Source: Acanthamoeba castellanii str. Neff (taxonomy: Eukaryota; Discosea; Longamoebia; Acanthamoebidae). From it: a stretch of 64,000 bases of DNA. Location: contig NW_004457586.1 of NCBI RefSeq assembly GCF_000313135.1, positions 127,756 to 191,755 on the forward strand. The letters run 5' to 3'. A program made the translations under genes and the position numbers. Below the pieces are notes generated by a model. That model was not told where the DNA came from. It worked only from the letters and a program-made list of their open reading frames with translations, and made no database searches. Each line of letters begins with the position of its first letter. Position 1 is the stretch's first letter. Shown one piece after another: positions 32,994-43,712 of this stretch.

Positions 32994-35900
32994 TCATTTG
33001 GAGTGGTGCCTGGTGTCGGGCTTCTTGCGCTTGTAGGTGAACATGAGGGTGGGGTCGATGTGGAGGGACAGGTCCTTGGAGTGCTGCTGGCTTCGCTCCT
33101 GCAGCTTCTGCTTCACCTTGCCCGGCACCGGCTCAGGCGCCAAACTATGACCACAGACCACGGACATCAGCACACACACAAACACACACACACGGAGGAC
33201 AGAAGCGAGTACTCGTCGGGTTGGAAGTAGACGAGGAGGTGGAGGATCTGGAGGTCGTTGAGGTGGGAGAAGGCCTGCGCGGTGTCGACTTCGAGGAACA
33301 TGGCCTTGGAGATGGACAGCACGTTCACCGCCTCCCGGATGTGCGCGAATTGTCTGCACACATCGCGGTGCATCAGACGGTCAGTAAGCTCTCGGAGCTA
33401 AAAAAAAAGGCAGTGAAGCGGGTGGTATCGGAGCGGTACTTGGATTTGCGGTGGACGAGATTGACTCGCCGTCGCCAGGAGGTGAGCTGGGAGAGCATCG
33501 ACTTGACGGCCAACGCGTTCGCCACGGTGGCCAGGTGGCGCGCGTTGTCGATCAAATGATTGAACAGCGCCGCATCCATCACGTGATACGTCTGTTCACC
33601 ACCACCACCACCACCACCACCACCACCACCACCACCACCACCACCACCACCACCACCACCAACCAATTAGCCAAAGACACGACACGCACACGCACAGCAC
33701 GCACACGACAAGCGCACCTGGGTGAAGAACTGCTGTACGATGGTGCAGTAGACGTTGTTGGACATGAGGTTGTAGAACATCTTGGAGAGCACCAGCAGGA
33801 TGTCGTTGCCGTTCTTGGTGCAGTTGTAGTCGCCGTGCGCGCTCGCGGGCAGGGCCAGACCGGACAGGAACGACGGCGTCGACGTGCTCCGCGGCAGGCT
33901 CGCGCCCGCCGCCGCGCGGTGGTTGGACCCGGGCGGGGCCAGCGAGAGCGCGGGTACGGCGGCCGACGACACGGACCGCCCGACGTCGCGCAGGGGGCTG
34001 GCCGCGCCACGCGGGGAGGCGAGCGGGGCCGCGTGGTGAGTGGCCGGCGACGGAGCGTGGGCCGACACGAACGGGCTGGGCGCCATCCGGCTGTGGTAGA
34101 ACACCACCGGCACCAGCAGCGGCTCCAGCTGCTTCGTAATGATCTTCAGCAGATTCGAATACACCCTGCTCACGAGCAACCATTCATCACCACCATCGTC
34201 ATCGTCAGCATCATCAGTGTCACGTGTGTGCGTGCGTGCGTGGACGGTACCGTTGGGTGATCTGGAGGAGCTTGCAGGCGAAGCCGCAGATTTCGATGCG
34301 GCGGGAGAGGATGATGTATTCGGTGGAGGTCTCGGGCATGCTGGTGATCTTGCGGATGAGCTTGTTGGCCGACATCAGCTGAATGCCGTTCTTCCGCGGG
34401 TCCCGGATCTGCCGCATGCCCTCCAGCTTGCCCTTCGTCTCCTGCTTGAGCAGGTGCAGGAACGACGTCGTGTACGACAGCCAGAACGCCTGCGCCTTCA
34501 GGTCGCGCTTGCACATCTTTTTATGTCCGAGCGCGTGTGCGTTAGCAATACTTTAACTCCGAGCCGTGCATCACAGCGTGGGCGAGAGGGTGGGTGCCTT
34601 GACGCAGGAGCTGATGGCCTTGAGGATGTTGACGAGGAAGGTGTTGCAGGTCTTGATGAAGGCGCGGTTGGCGGTGGGCACGAAGAAGTTCTCCTCGCGC
34701 AGCTTGAGCAGCAGGCGGTGGGTGGCCACGGGCACCTTCTCGTCCTCGTCCTCGTGCTCGTTCAGGCCCTCCCCGCAGTACTCGTCGATCTCCCGCTCGA
34801 TCTTGCTCTTCTTCACCTCCCCACCTGCGTCCATCACACATTGCGTCAATTCACGATCACACGACACGCACGACACGACACGCGCACACCGCACACGCGC
34901 GTACTGGGAGCAGTGAGGATGAGGGGCGGAGGCGGCGGCGGTGCGGGGGGCTTGGGCACTCCTCCGCGCGGCGCCGCGGCGGCGGCAGAGTCCGGTAGGG
35001 GCGCGCCGGAGAGGGCNNNNNNNNNNNNNNNNNNNNNNNNNNNNNNNNNGCGAGCCGTGGGCGGCCGGCGGCTGGAGCCCCTCGGCCGCGGCCGCCGCCT
35101 TAGCGCGCGGCTGTGGCGACAAGGGCGCGATGGGCGCCGCCGCCGCCACGAACAGGTCCTGGAGCGTGGTCGGGTGGTGTTTCACCGGATGATGATGGTG
35201 GCCGTGGCCGTGGCCGTGGTGGTGGCCGTGGGCAGAACCATGCCCGCTCTGTCCGTGGGGGTGGCCGTGGGCAGAACCGTGATGGGCCAGCGGCGGCGGC
35301 ATCAGCTTGGCGGCTTTGGAGGCCTCATCGCCGGCGGGGGCCTTCTTCATGGGCGAGCGCGGCGGCGGCGGGCGGTTGATACCGCCGCCCTTGAGCGCGC
35401 CGCTCATGGGATTGACCACCTCGGCGATCGTCACGCGGCCCTTCACGCCCGACCCGCCGCCCTCCTTCTTCATCGCCGACGTCGGATGCAGCGCCGTTGC
35501 CACCTTGTGCCCTCCTCCTCCACCACCTTCGCCACCGCCCAGTCCGCCGCTGCTCGCGTTGAGTGGCGGCTGTGGCGGCTGCTGCTGGTGGTGCTCGGCG
35601 GCGCCCTGTGCGGCGCTTGCCACCGCCGATCGCGCAATCGTCGATCCGCCACCCGCCGCCGCAGCCGCCGCAGTGGTCGTGGCCTCCGACGACGACGTCG
35701 AGGCCGACGTGGTGGCGGTGGTGGCGGCCAAGGCCGGGTCCTCGCTCGAGAGGGACAGGGACAGAGACGACGCCGGCGACGAGGCCGCGCTGGTCGTGGT
35801 GCTGCTGGTCACGGAGCCCGAGCCCGACACGGCGTCGGGGCCGGGGCCGCCAGCGGGGTGGTGGTGGTTGTTGGATTCGCGGGCGAGGCGCTCGAGGCGC

Positions 35901-36406
35901 TTGCGCTGTACGAAGGAGTCGATCTCGTTGAGCTCCTGCTTGCGCGCGACGAGGTCCGGGTGGAGCCGCGCCGCCGCGGCACTGCCCGGGGCGTCGTCGT
36001 CGGCCTCGTCCTCCTCGTCGTTGAGGAAGCCCTTGTGGAAGGCCTTGTAGACCAGCTTGTGGAGCAGCAGGGAGTGGGCCAGCGCGGTCTCGGCGTCGCT
36101 GAGGCGGGCGAGGTCGCCCCGCAGCTCGCGGTCGCGCAGCTCGAGGTCGGCGTTGCGGGCCTCGAGCCGGGCGAGCAGCTGGCGCAGCTTGGCCTCGTCG
36201 TCCTCGCGCAGCTCCCAGGCCTCGCGCATCTCCTCCCACGCGCGCTCGAGCTCGGCCTTGGCCCGCTGCGCCTCAGCCTCGGCTTGGGTCCTGGCTCGCC
36301 GCAGCGCATCTACATCATCTCCCTCATCCCCATCATCTCTTCCCCCCTCCAGGAGTGGCAGCTGCCGTTCTGGTGGTCGCGTTCGTTCGTCGTCTTCTCT
36401 GTTCAT
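32994..36406 (-). CDS. dilute (DIL) domain protein with N-terminal coiled coil
   Basis: Exons: 36406-34905 (interrupted by the N gap), 34824-34604, 34516-34251, 34165-33718, 33591-33440, 33353-33213, 33144-32994. The N-terminus is a strong coiled coil (about residues 25-100, Arg/Ala/Glu/Leu-rich). A long Ser/Thr/Ala/Gly/His-rich disordered part contains a (HG)n stretch. The C-terminal DIL domain is well preserved: DLKAQAFWLSYTTSFLHLLK, SNLLKIITKQLEPLLVPVVF, YNLMSNNVYCTIVQQFFTQ, LFNHLIDNARHLATVANALA, IREAVNVLSISKAMF and LQILHLLVYFQPDE. DIL domains bind cargo adaptors in class V myosins and Rap/Ras effectors in Radil and afadin. There is no motor or PDZ domain here, so a membrane- or cytoskeleton-linked adaptor is the inference. 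The exon 2 donor is ambiguous: GTCAAG at 34603 or GCACCC at 34597. Confidence 0.82.
33598..33662 (+). repeat. (ACC)n trinucleotide repeat, about 21 units
   Basis: A pure ACC run lies in the intron between DIL exons 4 and 5. On the coding strand it reads (GGT)n. Confidence 0.95.
35017..35049. other. assembly gap of 33 N
   Basis: The gap falls in the disordered part of the DIL protein. The reading frame after the gap that leads to a phase-matched splice (a Pro/Ala-rich stretch ending LILTAP) is not the frame implied by 33 missing bases, so the true gap length is not 33 or any other multiple of 3. Confidence 0.95.
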
Positions 36407-36785
36407 CTTCTTCTTCTTCGCTCTTTCGATTGATCGAGGAGGGGAGGGGGGCAGAAGAAAGAGAAACAAGCGCAGATATCTCCACGCGTAGAAGAAGAGG
36501 AAGAATCTGTTGAATCCCCCTCGACGACGATCAAACGAGAGATGAGTGGAAGATCTTTTCTTTCTTAGCTCCGCGTGTGTCGTTATTCTTCTGTGGCTCT
36601 CTTTGCGTTACCTTCGTAATTTGTGGCGCCAATTTCTTTTTCGCTTTTCATTCTTTCTTTATGTCCGACCAAGAAAGCACACACGTGCAGGGGTGGTGCC
36701 CAGTGGTGGGATTAGGTGCGGGGCAGGGCGTCGGGGCCACCATCTCTCACACGTGTGGGGGGAGGGGGGCAAGGAGAGAAGAGAT
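36407..36785. other. tandem intergenic region
   Basis: Spacer between the 3' end of the Ariadne gene and the start of the DIL gene, both on the minus strand. It is T-rich near 36540-36670 on the + strand. No coding exon was seen. Confidence 0.4.
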
Positions 36786-39700
36786 CTAACCGCGACCGAA
36801 GAAGCCACCGCCGCGCTTCTTAGCGCCTTTCTTGGGGGCAGCTGCGGCCTTCTTGCTCCCGCCTGTGAAGAACGAGGCCAGGGAGGAGGACGAGGACGCC
36901 CCAGCAGAGGTGAGGCCCTCGCTCGAGCTTCTGATCTCGCGACCCTCCGGCGTGAATCGTGCGCCCTGCGTGAGACCTGTCATGATCTCACCGTCAGCAC
37001 CGGTACCTTGGAAGTGGTGCGTGCGTGGAGTGTACCCTCTCTGACGCCGTCGAGGAGGTGCTCCAGACGGGTGCGCGCGAGGTTGGTGAGATCGATGATC
37101 TTGCGCTTCTCCTCCGCACTGCCGGAGATGGGCTTCTCTAACACGCCCGAGAGCGACTCGGTGGTGACCTCCAGCTCCTCCTGCAGCCACTCGAACAGGT
37201 TCTTCTCCGGGCTGAGGTCGGGCAGGTAGAACGCCAGCACGTACGTGTGCTTCAGCGTGCGGCGGCACTGCGGGAAGGTGCAGTGAGTACTCGATCACAC
37301 ACGCGCACGCGCACACCACACACACAGGAAGGAGGAAGAGGGATTCGTACTTCAATGAGCTGCTCGGTAGCGTTGAAGATGTAGTCAACGTTGGCACTTC
37401 TCTCCGTTTCCGCCCGCGCCCTGAGGTCCATCATCTTCTCCACAGCCTTCTGCCGCAGCTCATTCTCAAATTTCTGCCACACAACCACATGTGGTGTTTT
37501 AATGATTAAAAGTAGTCTTGCTATTGGTTATTGTTGTTTAAAAAGGCAAGTGGGGTGCACTAATAAGGGTTACAATGGGAACTGATAAAAATTTCAGTAA
37601 AAAAAGTCTCTAAGAATCCCATAATGCGGCGCAACAAAGCCCAACGGCCAGCCAAAGAGGGAACCAGCGGGGCGAGGTGTTTGGGTGACTCCTTGGGGTA
37701 AGTTGGCATCCCGCCCCTGTCTAACGGCCAACTTCAAAACGTGGGAGGTCCCAGTTCGACTCTGGGAGGAGTCCCCATTACTTTTTGGGGGGGGGGCATG
37801 CAACACGTGCACGACACACGCAATCACACTACGACCGACCGACCTAAAGCTGAAACGAAAGATAGAATGGAAGATTTCGTTACCTGAGAGTCCATGTGGG
37901 CCTTGAAACGATGGTAGTAGTGAAGGTAACGCTCCAGCGTCTTTCGAGCAGTGCTCGCGTCCTGTCCAAGTCCAACGTTGATCAACCGAGCACAGTCAGG
38001 CGCCAGAGAACGAGGGACGGTGGAGGTATCATCGTACTTCTTCCTGTGCCTCGCCCTCCTTGTAGCGGTTGCAGGCCGTGTGGCCGATCCAGTTCCCCAT
38101 GCAGATCCAGCTGTTGACAACCAATAAGTTGCACCACACACGCATTAGCGAGCCGCAGGGCAGGTGGTATGTGTGAATAGTGTGGCCGCACCAAAACTCG
38201 TGTTTGCAGCTAACGCTCCTGCAAGTCTGGAGCGGTCAGTGAGAAGAGTGAGTGAGAAGGCGAGGAGATGATGCAACGCGCGCTAGAACGGGGAGCACCA
38301 TGTGATTGCAGCCGCCATTCTTTTCGATGGCTGTGTGGCACTTGGGACCTGCAAGAGTGCACGGTGAGCTGCTGCCAAGACTGCCCACGAGCCCACACGG
38401 GGAGGTGAGGTAATACAATCCTTGGTGTTGGCGTTTAGCCAATTAGCCGTCTCGCTGTCATCCTTGCACTTTTGGTCCCACTTCTTCATCTGCACGTACA
38501 GACGTCAGCGCACGCTCGAGCGGTCAAAATCGTCCGGTGGGCACATATGACATCGGGTTGAGACGTACGTCATCGCATTTGGCGGGGGCATGCGCTTCGC
38601 CGTGGCACACAAAACAGAATCGGTAGCCGCAGTTGCATGGCACCCTCAGCTCTGTGGCAACCAAGGGCATTGTATGGAACAAGTCTTAGTAGTGCTCACA
38701 TCGTGTGCGAAAATGAGTGTGCGTGGCGTGTACCGGTGCTGAGCTCGCAGAGCACGGCGTTGGTGCATCCGGGCGCAGGGCACCACTGCATGTTGGGGTT
38801 CTGATCGACAAAGCCCTTGGTGATGAAGTGGGTGTACTTCTTGTACGCCTCCGGCCTGACAGCATTGATACCCGAGTCTCTCAGTAAACCATAATGATTG
38901 AGTAAGCAAGTATCAAAGAGGACGTTGAGAACGTACGAGACGACCCGCTTGACGAGGTTAGAGTCGACGACCTTGCCACACTTGTGCATCATGCAGGGTA
39001 TGCCGAGAGCCTCGCCCTCCTTGATCTTTACCTCCAGGTAGCCTGTACAATCCGATTTCTGTTAGTGACAGGCCTGAAAGGGCGCCGGGAGCAGGCAGGG
39101 CAGGTCATTGTGCCTTGCCAGCAGATGTTGCAGAAGGCGTGGCCGCAACGCGAGATGCTGGCGTCTTCGGCCGTCATCTCGTCGCCGCAGATAAGGCAGT
39201 CGCCCTCGATCGGGTCATCTGAATGTTCATCCAACACCACGCCCTACGGCACAGAGGGGGGGGAACAACACTGTGAGCTGGCCTGGCGGTCCCAGCAGCC
39301 ACCCACAGCAGTTCCCACAACAACGCGCGGAGGATGGCATACCACGGCGGCGGCCACCTTCTCGGGGTCTTCGAAGTAGCGCTCCGTCAGCTTTTCGGCG
39401 TCCCACCTACCAAGCGACAGATAACCCGTGCAATGAGCACTCTACATCGAGAGAGAAGTGGGGTGAGCTGGAGCAAACTTGCCGCGGGCCGTACTTGTAA
39501 TGTTTGAGCAAGGCAGCAGAGTCGGAAAAGCCAAAGCCGGTGAGGGACATGATCTTGCGTATCTCGTTGGCAGCTGCCTCGGCTGCAGAGGACCCAAGAC
39601 ACAACCACCAAAGTCAGGACATGGAATTACATCAGCCAACGTGATGGGGAAAAGGAGGGACGACAAAGCACATACCGAGCTTGCGTTCGTCGAAGCACTT

Positions 39701-40475
39701 GATCTTGGTGGCCTCCCGTTCGGGTATGCCCAGCGCAGCGCCATCTGGTCGTGCGCACGTATGTCGCTTGAGCCGCCGCACCATCTTATCGATACGATCA
39801 CGAGACGAAGGGTAAGGGGGTACCGCTAAAATCCAGATCTTCGTAGTCTTCGCCCTCCGTGCCCTCGGTGGACTGCCGCAGCTTCCCTTTGTCCGGCTGG
39901 CTGTTTTGTTCGTAATCTGCGCCCGTTTGGAATTAGTGCGCGTCCAGAAGTGAGTGCTGTGCCGTGTCGTGCCGTGCCGAGTCGGCGTGTGCGGTCTATC
40001 CGTGACACCTTGTAGGAGGCAGGAGGGTGCACCATCATAGTCGGTGGTGATTTCACACGGATCAAACGCAAGAGGCTCTGGCGGCGGTGCTGCGGCCGCC
40101 TTGGGCGTGTTGCCTCTCAGACCTTGTGCCGGCCTGCACGCATCAACGCAACACAGTCAGCACCGGTTCGAAGCAGCCCGCGCCACGACGAGTGCAGAAG
40201 GAAGGGGGGAGGTACTTCGGAGGCTCTTCGTAGTGCTGCGGCACGTCGGCCATGTCAGCCAATGAGCCGCTCAATATGAGTTCTGAAGGGGTGCAGAACA
40301 TGTGAAGATGAGCCAAAATCAGCAAGAAGAGATGAGTTTCCGAGGGAGGGGTACCTAAGGCGGTGTCCACAGATGAGTTGCCACTTACAGCAAGGGCCTG
40401 ACGCGAGATGGACTCGTCGAAGCCCATGCTGATGAGGGTAGCGAGCATCATGTCGTCCACATAAACGTCCCCCAT
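36786..40475 (-). CDS. ARIH1: Ariadne-type RBR E3 ubiquitin ligase (ARIH1-like)
   Basis: Nineteen exons from ATG 40475 to TAG 36786: 40475-40355, 40282-40216, 40133-40033, 39916-39824, 39744-39676, 39582-39495, 39406-39343, 39243-39114, 39042-38937, 38855-38734, 38651-38569, 38489-38417, 38348-38299, 38226-38192, 38110-38038, 37961-37884, 37473-37351, 37267-37036, 36976-36786; about 632 residues. An N-terminal UBA-like helix set (MLATLISMGFDESISRQALA) is followed by RING1 (CLICGDEMTAED, CGHAFCNICW), the IBR (WCPAPGCTNAV, CNCGYRFCFVC) and RING2 (CPKCHTAIEKNGGCNHMTC, HEFCWICMGNW). The catalytic Cys is the one in NGGCNHM. The auto-inhibitory Ariadne domain follows (RTLKHTYVLAFYLPD, FEWLQEELEVTTESL). 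Ariadne ligases take ubiquitin from E2 as a thioester and act with neddylated cullins. Intron 8 (39043-39113) has a GC donor. The Gly/Lys-rich C-terminus is lineage-specific. Confidence 0.93.
37687..37774 (+). tRNA. tRNA-like gene inside an Ariadne intron, anticodon not assigned
   Basis: On the strand opposite the host gene, GACTCCT (37687-37693) pairs perfectly over 7 bp with AGGAGTC (37767-37773). A D-arm-like GGGTAAGTTGGCATCCC matches the Pol III A box. The T-arm is CCCAG-TTCGACT-CTGGG (B box). A T5 terminator follows at 37782-37786. The stretch between the D-arm and T-arm is too long for a plain tRNA, so an intron after the anticodon is likely. The best hand fold gives an imperfect anticodon stem and either CUA or GUC as anticodon, neither convincing. 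CCA follows the discriminator base in the genome, probably by chance. It could be an intron-containing tRNA or a tRNA-derived relic. Confidence 0.6.
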
Positions 40476-40733
40476 CTTTCGCTTTCACGCAAGCCGAAGA
40501 AGGATCAGAAGGGCGAGATGGATTCTCTAGGGGCACAGCCGGTGAGAATTAAATCAAATTGGCAAAACGCAACTTTGATTCTTTTTCAGCGAATTGTTTC
40601 AATCAAATCAAACAATAAATAAATAAATACTGCCTTTTCGCCATTCCAGCAAGGGTGGGCCACGAAGTGTAGTTGTATTGGAGCTGGGCGTGAACTGAGT
40701 TCTCAACGTTGGCACAAACTTGGAGTGGGTCTT

Positions 40734-41583
40734 TCACTTCTTGGGGAAGGACCGACCAAGATCCCGCACGCGGTCCAGGAAGGCGGCCAGCGGACCGGCC
40801 ATGACGTTGTAGGGCGGGGTAGCTGGCATATGCGGGTGAGGCCTCGTGGGCGATACCGTCTTCATGCTCTCGAGCAGGTTTCCCATCTTGTCCAGATCCT
40901 CCTTCGATAGCCTGCGCCGTAGTATAGGTTTCGTTAAGGGCTAGGTTGGGAGACCAAGGCGGAGACGTACTTCTGCTTGAGGATGGGGAAGATCTCGGAC
41001 TCCTCTTCCTTGATGTGCTGATCGAGGTCTTTGCTCATCTTCTCCACTGCGGGCACGAACTTGGATTCGGTCACTTCCATCTTGTCCAGTGCGTCCAGCT
41101 CTTTCTGTGGAAGAAAACTTAGGTGAGCGTGTGCGCAGCGCACTCCAATCGCACACACAGCACTCCAATCGCGCGCTGGCGCACCTTGACTTTGAGGTGC
41201 TCTTCGATAGCGCGGTCGGCCATCTTGTCCCCATCGTCATGGAGGTGCCTGAGGGTCGGGTAGAGGATCTGCCATACAGGAAAAGGAGTCAGCAAGCAAA
41301 TAGTTAGTCGCACTGAGGTCACGCACTTGTTCTTCGACGGCCGCGTGTTGGGAGAGCTCGTAGACAACCTGGTTCATGTTCTCCTTCCTTACTTTGCTGT
41401 CTGCTGAGGTGCAACGGTGAGGGTATTAGTAACAACATGTGACAGAGGAGAGGGGGGCGACGCACCGGCACTTGATATGACTGTGCGCAGCATGCCCTGC
41501 ACCTTCTGGTGGTCCTTCATCAGCACCTCCGTGGCATCAGTGCGAAGGTAATGGGCGGCAGCAAGAGTAGCTCTTCTTCTCAT
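40734..41583 (-). CDS. hemerythrin/HHE cation-binding domain protein
   Basis: Five exons: 41583-41466, 41403-41327, 41268-41185, 41104-40971, 40911-40734; phases agree and give 196 residues. The four-helix HHE pattern is visible: MKDHQKVQGMLRTV, ELSQHAAVEEQILYPTLRHL, DRAIEEHLKVKKELDAL and LDQHIKEEESEIFPILKQ. The His/Glu residues at these positions bind a di-iron centre in the family. Hemerythrin-like proteins bind oxygen or sense iron, redox state or nitric oxide; the exact role here is unknown. A Pro-rich C-terminus of about 55 residues follows the domain. An upstream in-frame ATG at 41724 would add 47 residues; it was not chosen because that part is low-complexity and lacks homology. Confidence 0.88.
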
Positions 41584-42159
41584 GTCGGGCGAGTGGTATA
41601 GACTGGTGTTTTGGGTAAGAGTGTTGGATGTGGAGTGTTGTGTGGAGTGTTGGGTCAAGAAGCAGGGGATGCACCGGGTTGTTCCGATGGTTCCAGGTTC
41701 TTGGGAAAGCGGGCTGGAGTTCATGGGGTGGAGAAGTCGGCTGTGGTATCAGACGAAAGTGAATGAACGAAATGCGAAGAGGCACACAATCGGATATAAG
41801 GAAACGCAAGTTCCTTTAAAAGGAAGGTGAACACAAAAATGTTGTCTCCACACCCCCTGCATGCGCCCGCCCATTCCATGTTTGCGCGGTTGAGGTAGCC
41901 GCCGCACTTCACCTGTGTGTAGTTGTAGTCCCGGGATCAGGCCCAGCCAACACTTTCCTGGCAAAAATGCCCAAACGCCTGGAAATTGGCAGAAATTCTG
42001 GCGGTTACCGGTCTGGGTTCGGTTCGCTTGAATTCCAACTGAACGGGTGCGGTGAGGCGGGGCCGCCATGGCGGAAGGGGGTATAAGTACGGCACCAGCT
42101 CCTGCTTTTGTAAACAACAACAACAACACGACAAGCAACACTCACGCAACAACAACAAC
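41584..42159. promoter_or_regulatory. divergent promoter region, hemerythrin (-) and saposin-like gene (+)
   Basis: A 576-bp spacer between divergent starts. GTATAAGTAC at 42081-42090 resembles a TATA box 78 bp before the + strand ATG, followed by a CAA-rich leader. On the minus side an A/T-rich CCTTTAAAAGG near 41812-41822 could serve the hemerythrin gene. Confidence 0.5.
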
Positions 42160-43476
42160 ATGCTCAACCGCCGCACCCAACAGACCGATGCTCATGAGAG
42201 TACCGCATTTCTCTTGGCCATGAGAATAAGAGAACATTCAACGCTCACACTTTATTCTTCTTCTACTCGGTGCAGTCTGCCGCAGGGCCACGAACATCGT
42301 GAAGAAGAAGAACCTGCAGGACAGGGATCTGCCCCTAGCGCACTCGCGCATCCGCGACGAGGTTTGCTACAAGTTCGGCGAAGAGGACCAGCGTGCCGTA
42401 CGACTCCCACCCTTCAACCCCCCCCAAACCCATCATGGACTCGCAAGTGCTCACCATTGTACCCATTCTTTGTGTCACAGTGCCACATGTTCCTGAAGCA
42501 CTACGGTGACGATTTGGAGGATATGCTGAGCAGCAGGAAGAGGCTGAGCTCCGACGAGATCTGCGACCGTCTCGACGTGACCGACCTCACGGACTACACG
42601 GCCGCGTCGGCCGGCGTGCTGGGCGCCGTGGGCTCCAAGATGAGCGACATGGCCAAGACCGTGTACGAGAAGGGCGAGGACCTGGCCGAGCGGGCCATGG
42701 GCAAGACCCGCGACGCCGAGGGGTGGGTCGTGGAGAAGGGCGAGCGCGCCTGGGAGGGCATCAAGGACATGGGCGGCCGAGCCAAGGAGGAGGCCCGCGA
42801 GGACATCGACGACATGAGCGACAAGGCCCGTCGCACGGGCCGCCAGGTGCGGGACTCGGCCCAGCGCCGCAGCCGCGACCTCAAGGAAGAAGCCGACGAG
42901 CTGTGGGAGGAGGGCAAGGAGAAGATGCGCGACGTCGGCGACCAGGCCCGCATGAAGCGCCGCCAGTCGCAGGAGTGGCTGAGCGAGGAGGGCAAGGACC
43001 TGCGCCGCAGCGCGCGCGACCTCAAGGACAACGTCAAGGACAAGGCCGACGCCGCGGGCCGCAAGCTGCGTGAGAGCGGCGAGTACGTGGTCGACGCCGC
43101 CAAGGACAAGGCCCAGCGCGCCGGGAAGACTCTCAAGGAGACCGAGGAGGACCTCATGCGCAAGGGCGAGGATCTGGGCTACAAGGCCCGCAGGAAGAGC
43201 CGCGACATGGGCGACTCGATGCGCGAGGCCAAGGAGGACGCCAAGGAGTCGCTCGATGAGGCCAGGCGCCTGGGCAAGAAGAAGTCCCGGGAGCTCAAGT
43301 ACGAAGGCGAGGACATCGCCAACCGCATGAAGCGCGCGGGCGAACGCACCAAGGCCCAGCGCGAGGAGGAGGAGGGCGTCATGGACAAGCTCGGCGACAA
43401 GATCAACGAGCTCAAGACCGACGCCGCCGAGTGGTGGCGCGGCACCACCCCCAGCCACAGGAACAAGGACAACTAG
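42160..43476 (+). CDS. saposin B-like domain fused to LEA/apolipoprotein-like amphipathic repeats
   Basis: Three exons, 42160-42199, 42276-42397 and 42481-43476, with matching phases; 385 residues. The first about 95 residues have saposin-like Cys spacing: EICRRATNIVKKK, RDEVCYKFGEEDQ, CHMFLKHYGDDLEDMLSS and SSDEICDRLDVT. The remaining 280 residues are very hydrophilic helix, rich in Lys, Glu, Asp, Arg and Ala, with recurring segments such as YEKGEDLAERAMGKTRDAE, EEGKEKMRDVGDQARMKRR and DAAKDKAQRAGKTLKETEED. This resembles group 3 LEA proteins and exchangeable apolipoproteins. No N-terminal signal peptide is present, although saposin domains usually enter the secretory route. A lipid- or membrane-protective role, for instance in stress or encystment, is speculation. 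A TATA-like box lies 78 bp upstream. Confidence 0.75.
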   Translation: MLNRRTQQTDAHESTAFLLAMRIREHSTLTLYSSSTRCSLPQGHEHREEEEPAGQGSAPSALAHPRRGLLQVRRRGPACRTTPTLQPPPNPSWTRKCSPLYPFFVSQCHMFLKHYGDDLEDMLSSRKRLSSDEICDRLDVTDLTDYTAASAGVLGAVGSKMSDMAKTVYEKGEDLAERAMGKTRDAEGWVVEKGERAWEGIKDMGGRAKEEAREDIDDMSDKARRTGRQVRDSAQRRSRDLKEEADELWEEGKEKMRDVGDQARMKRRQSQEWLSEEGKDLRRSARDLKDNVKDKADAAGRKLRESGEYVVDAAKDKAQRAGKTLKETEEDLMRKGEDLGYKARRKSRDMGDSMREAKEDAKESLDEARRLGKKKSRELKYEGEDIANRMKRAGERTKAQREEEEGVMDKLGDKINELKTDAAEWWRGTTPSHRNKDN

Positions 43477-43712
43477 ACTGACCCACATCTCCCACCCTCA
43501 CTTTCCTCTCGAGAGGGAGGACCAAAGACTAGGTGTTTGATTCTCCCTCCTCCTCTCTCCCTTCCCTTTCAGCCCCACCACCACTACTCAAATACACCCC
43601 TGTACCCCACCTCCCTTGCTTGCTCGCCCCCCTTTGTTTATTGTTATTCATTTCTTTTCTTCATCGGAAGAAGAAAAGGAAAAGAAAGAAAAAGCAGAAG
43701 AGCGCAAACAAG

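Noticed and set aside
34139..36433. Very long + strand open frame crossing the N gap
   Set aside because: It reads through the gap and is antisense to the DIL gene; composition is low-complexity Arg/Val/Gly typical of a shadow.
37687..37774. Calling the tRNA-like gene an amber suppressor tRNA
   Set aside because: The anticodon loop cannot be fixed by eye and the proposed stem has a mismatch; no other sign of stop-codon reassignment is visible, as TAG ends several genes here.
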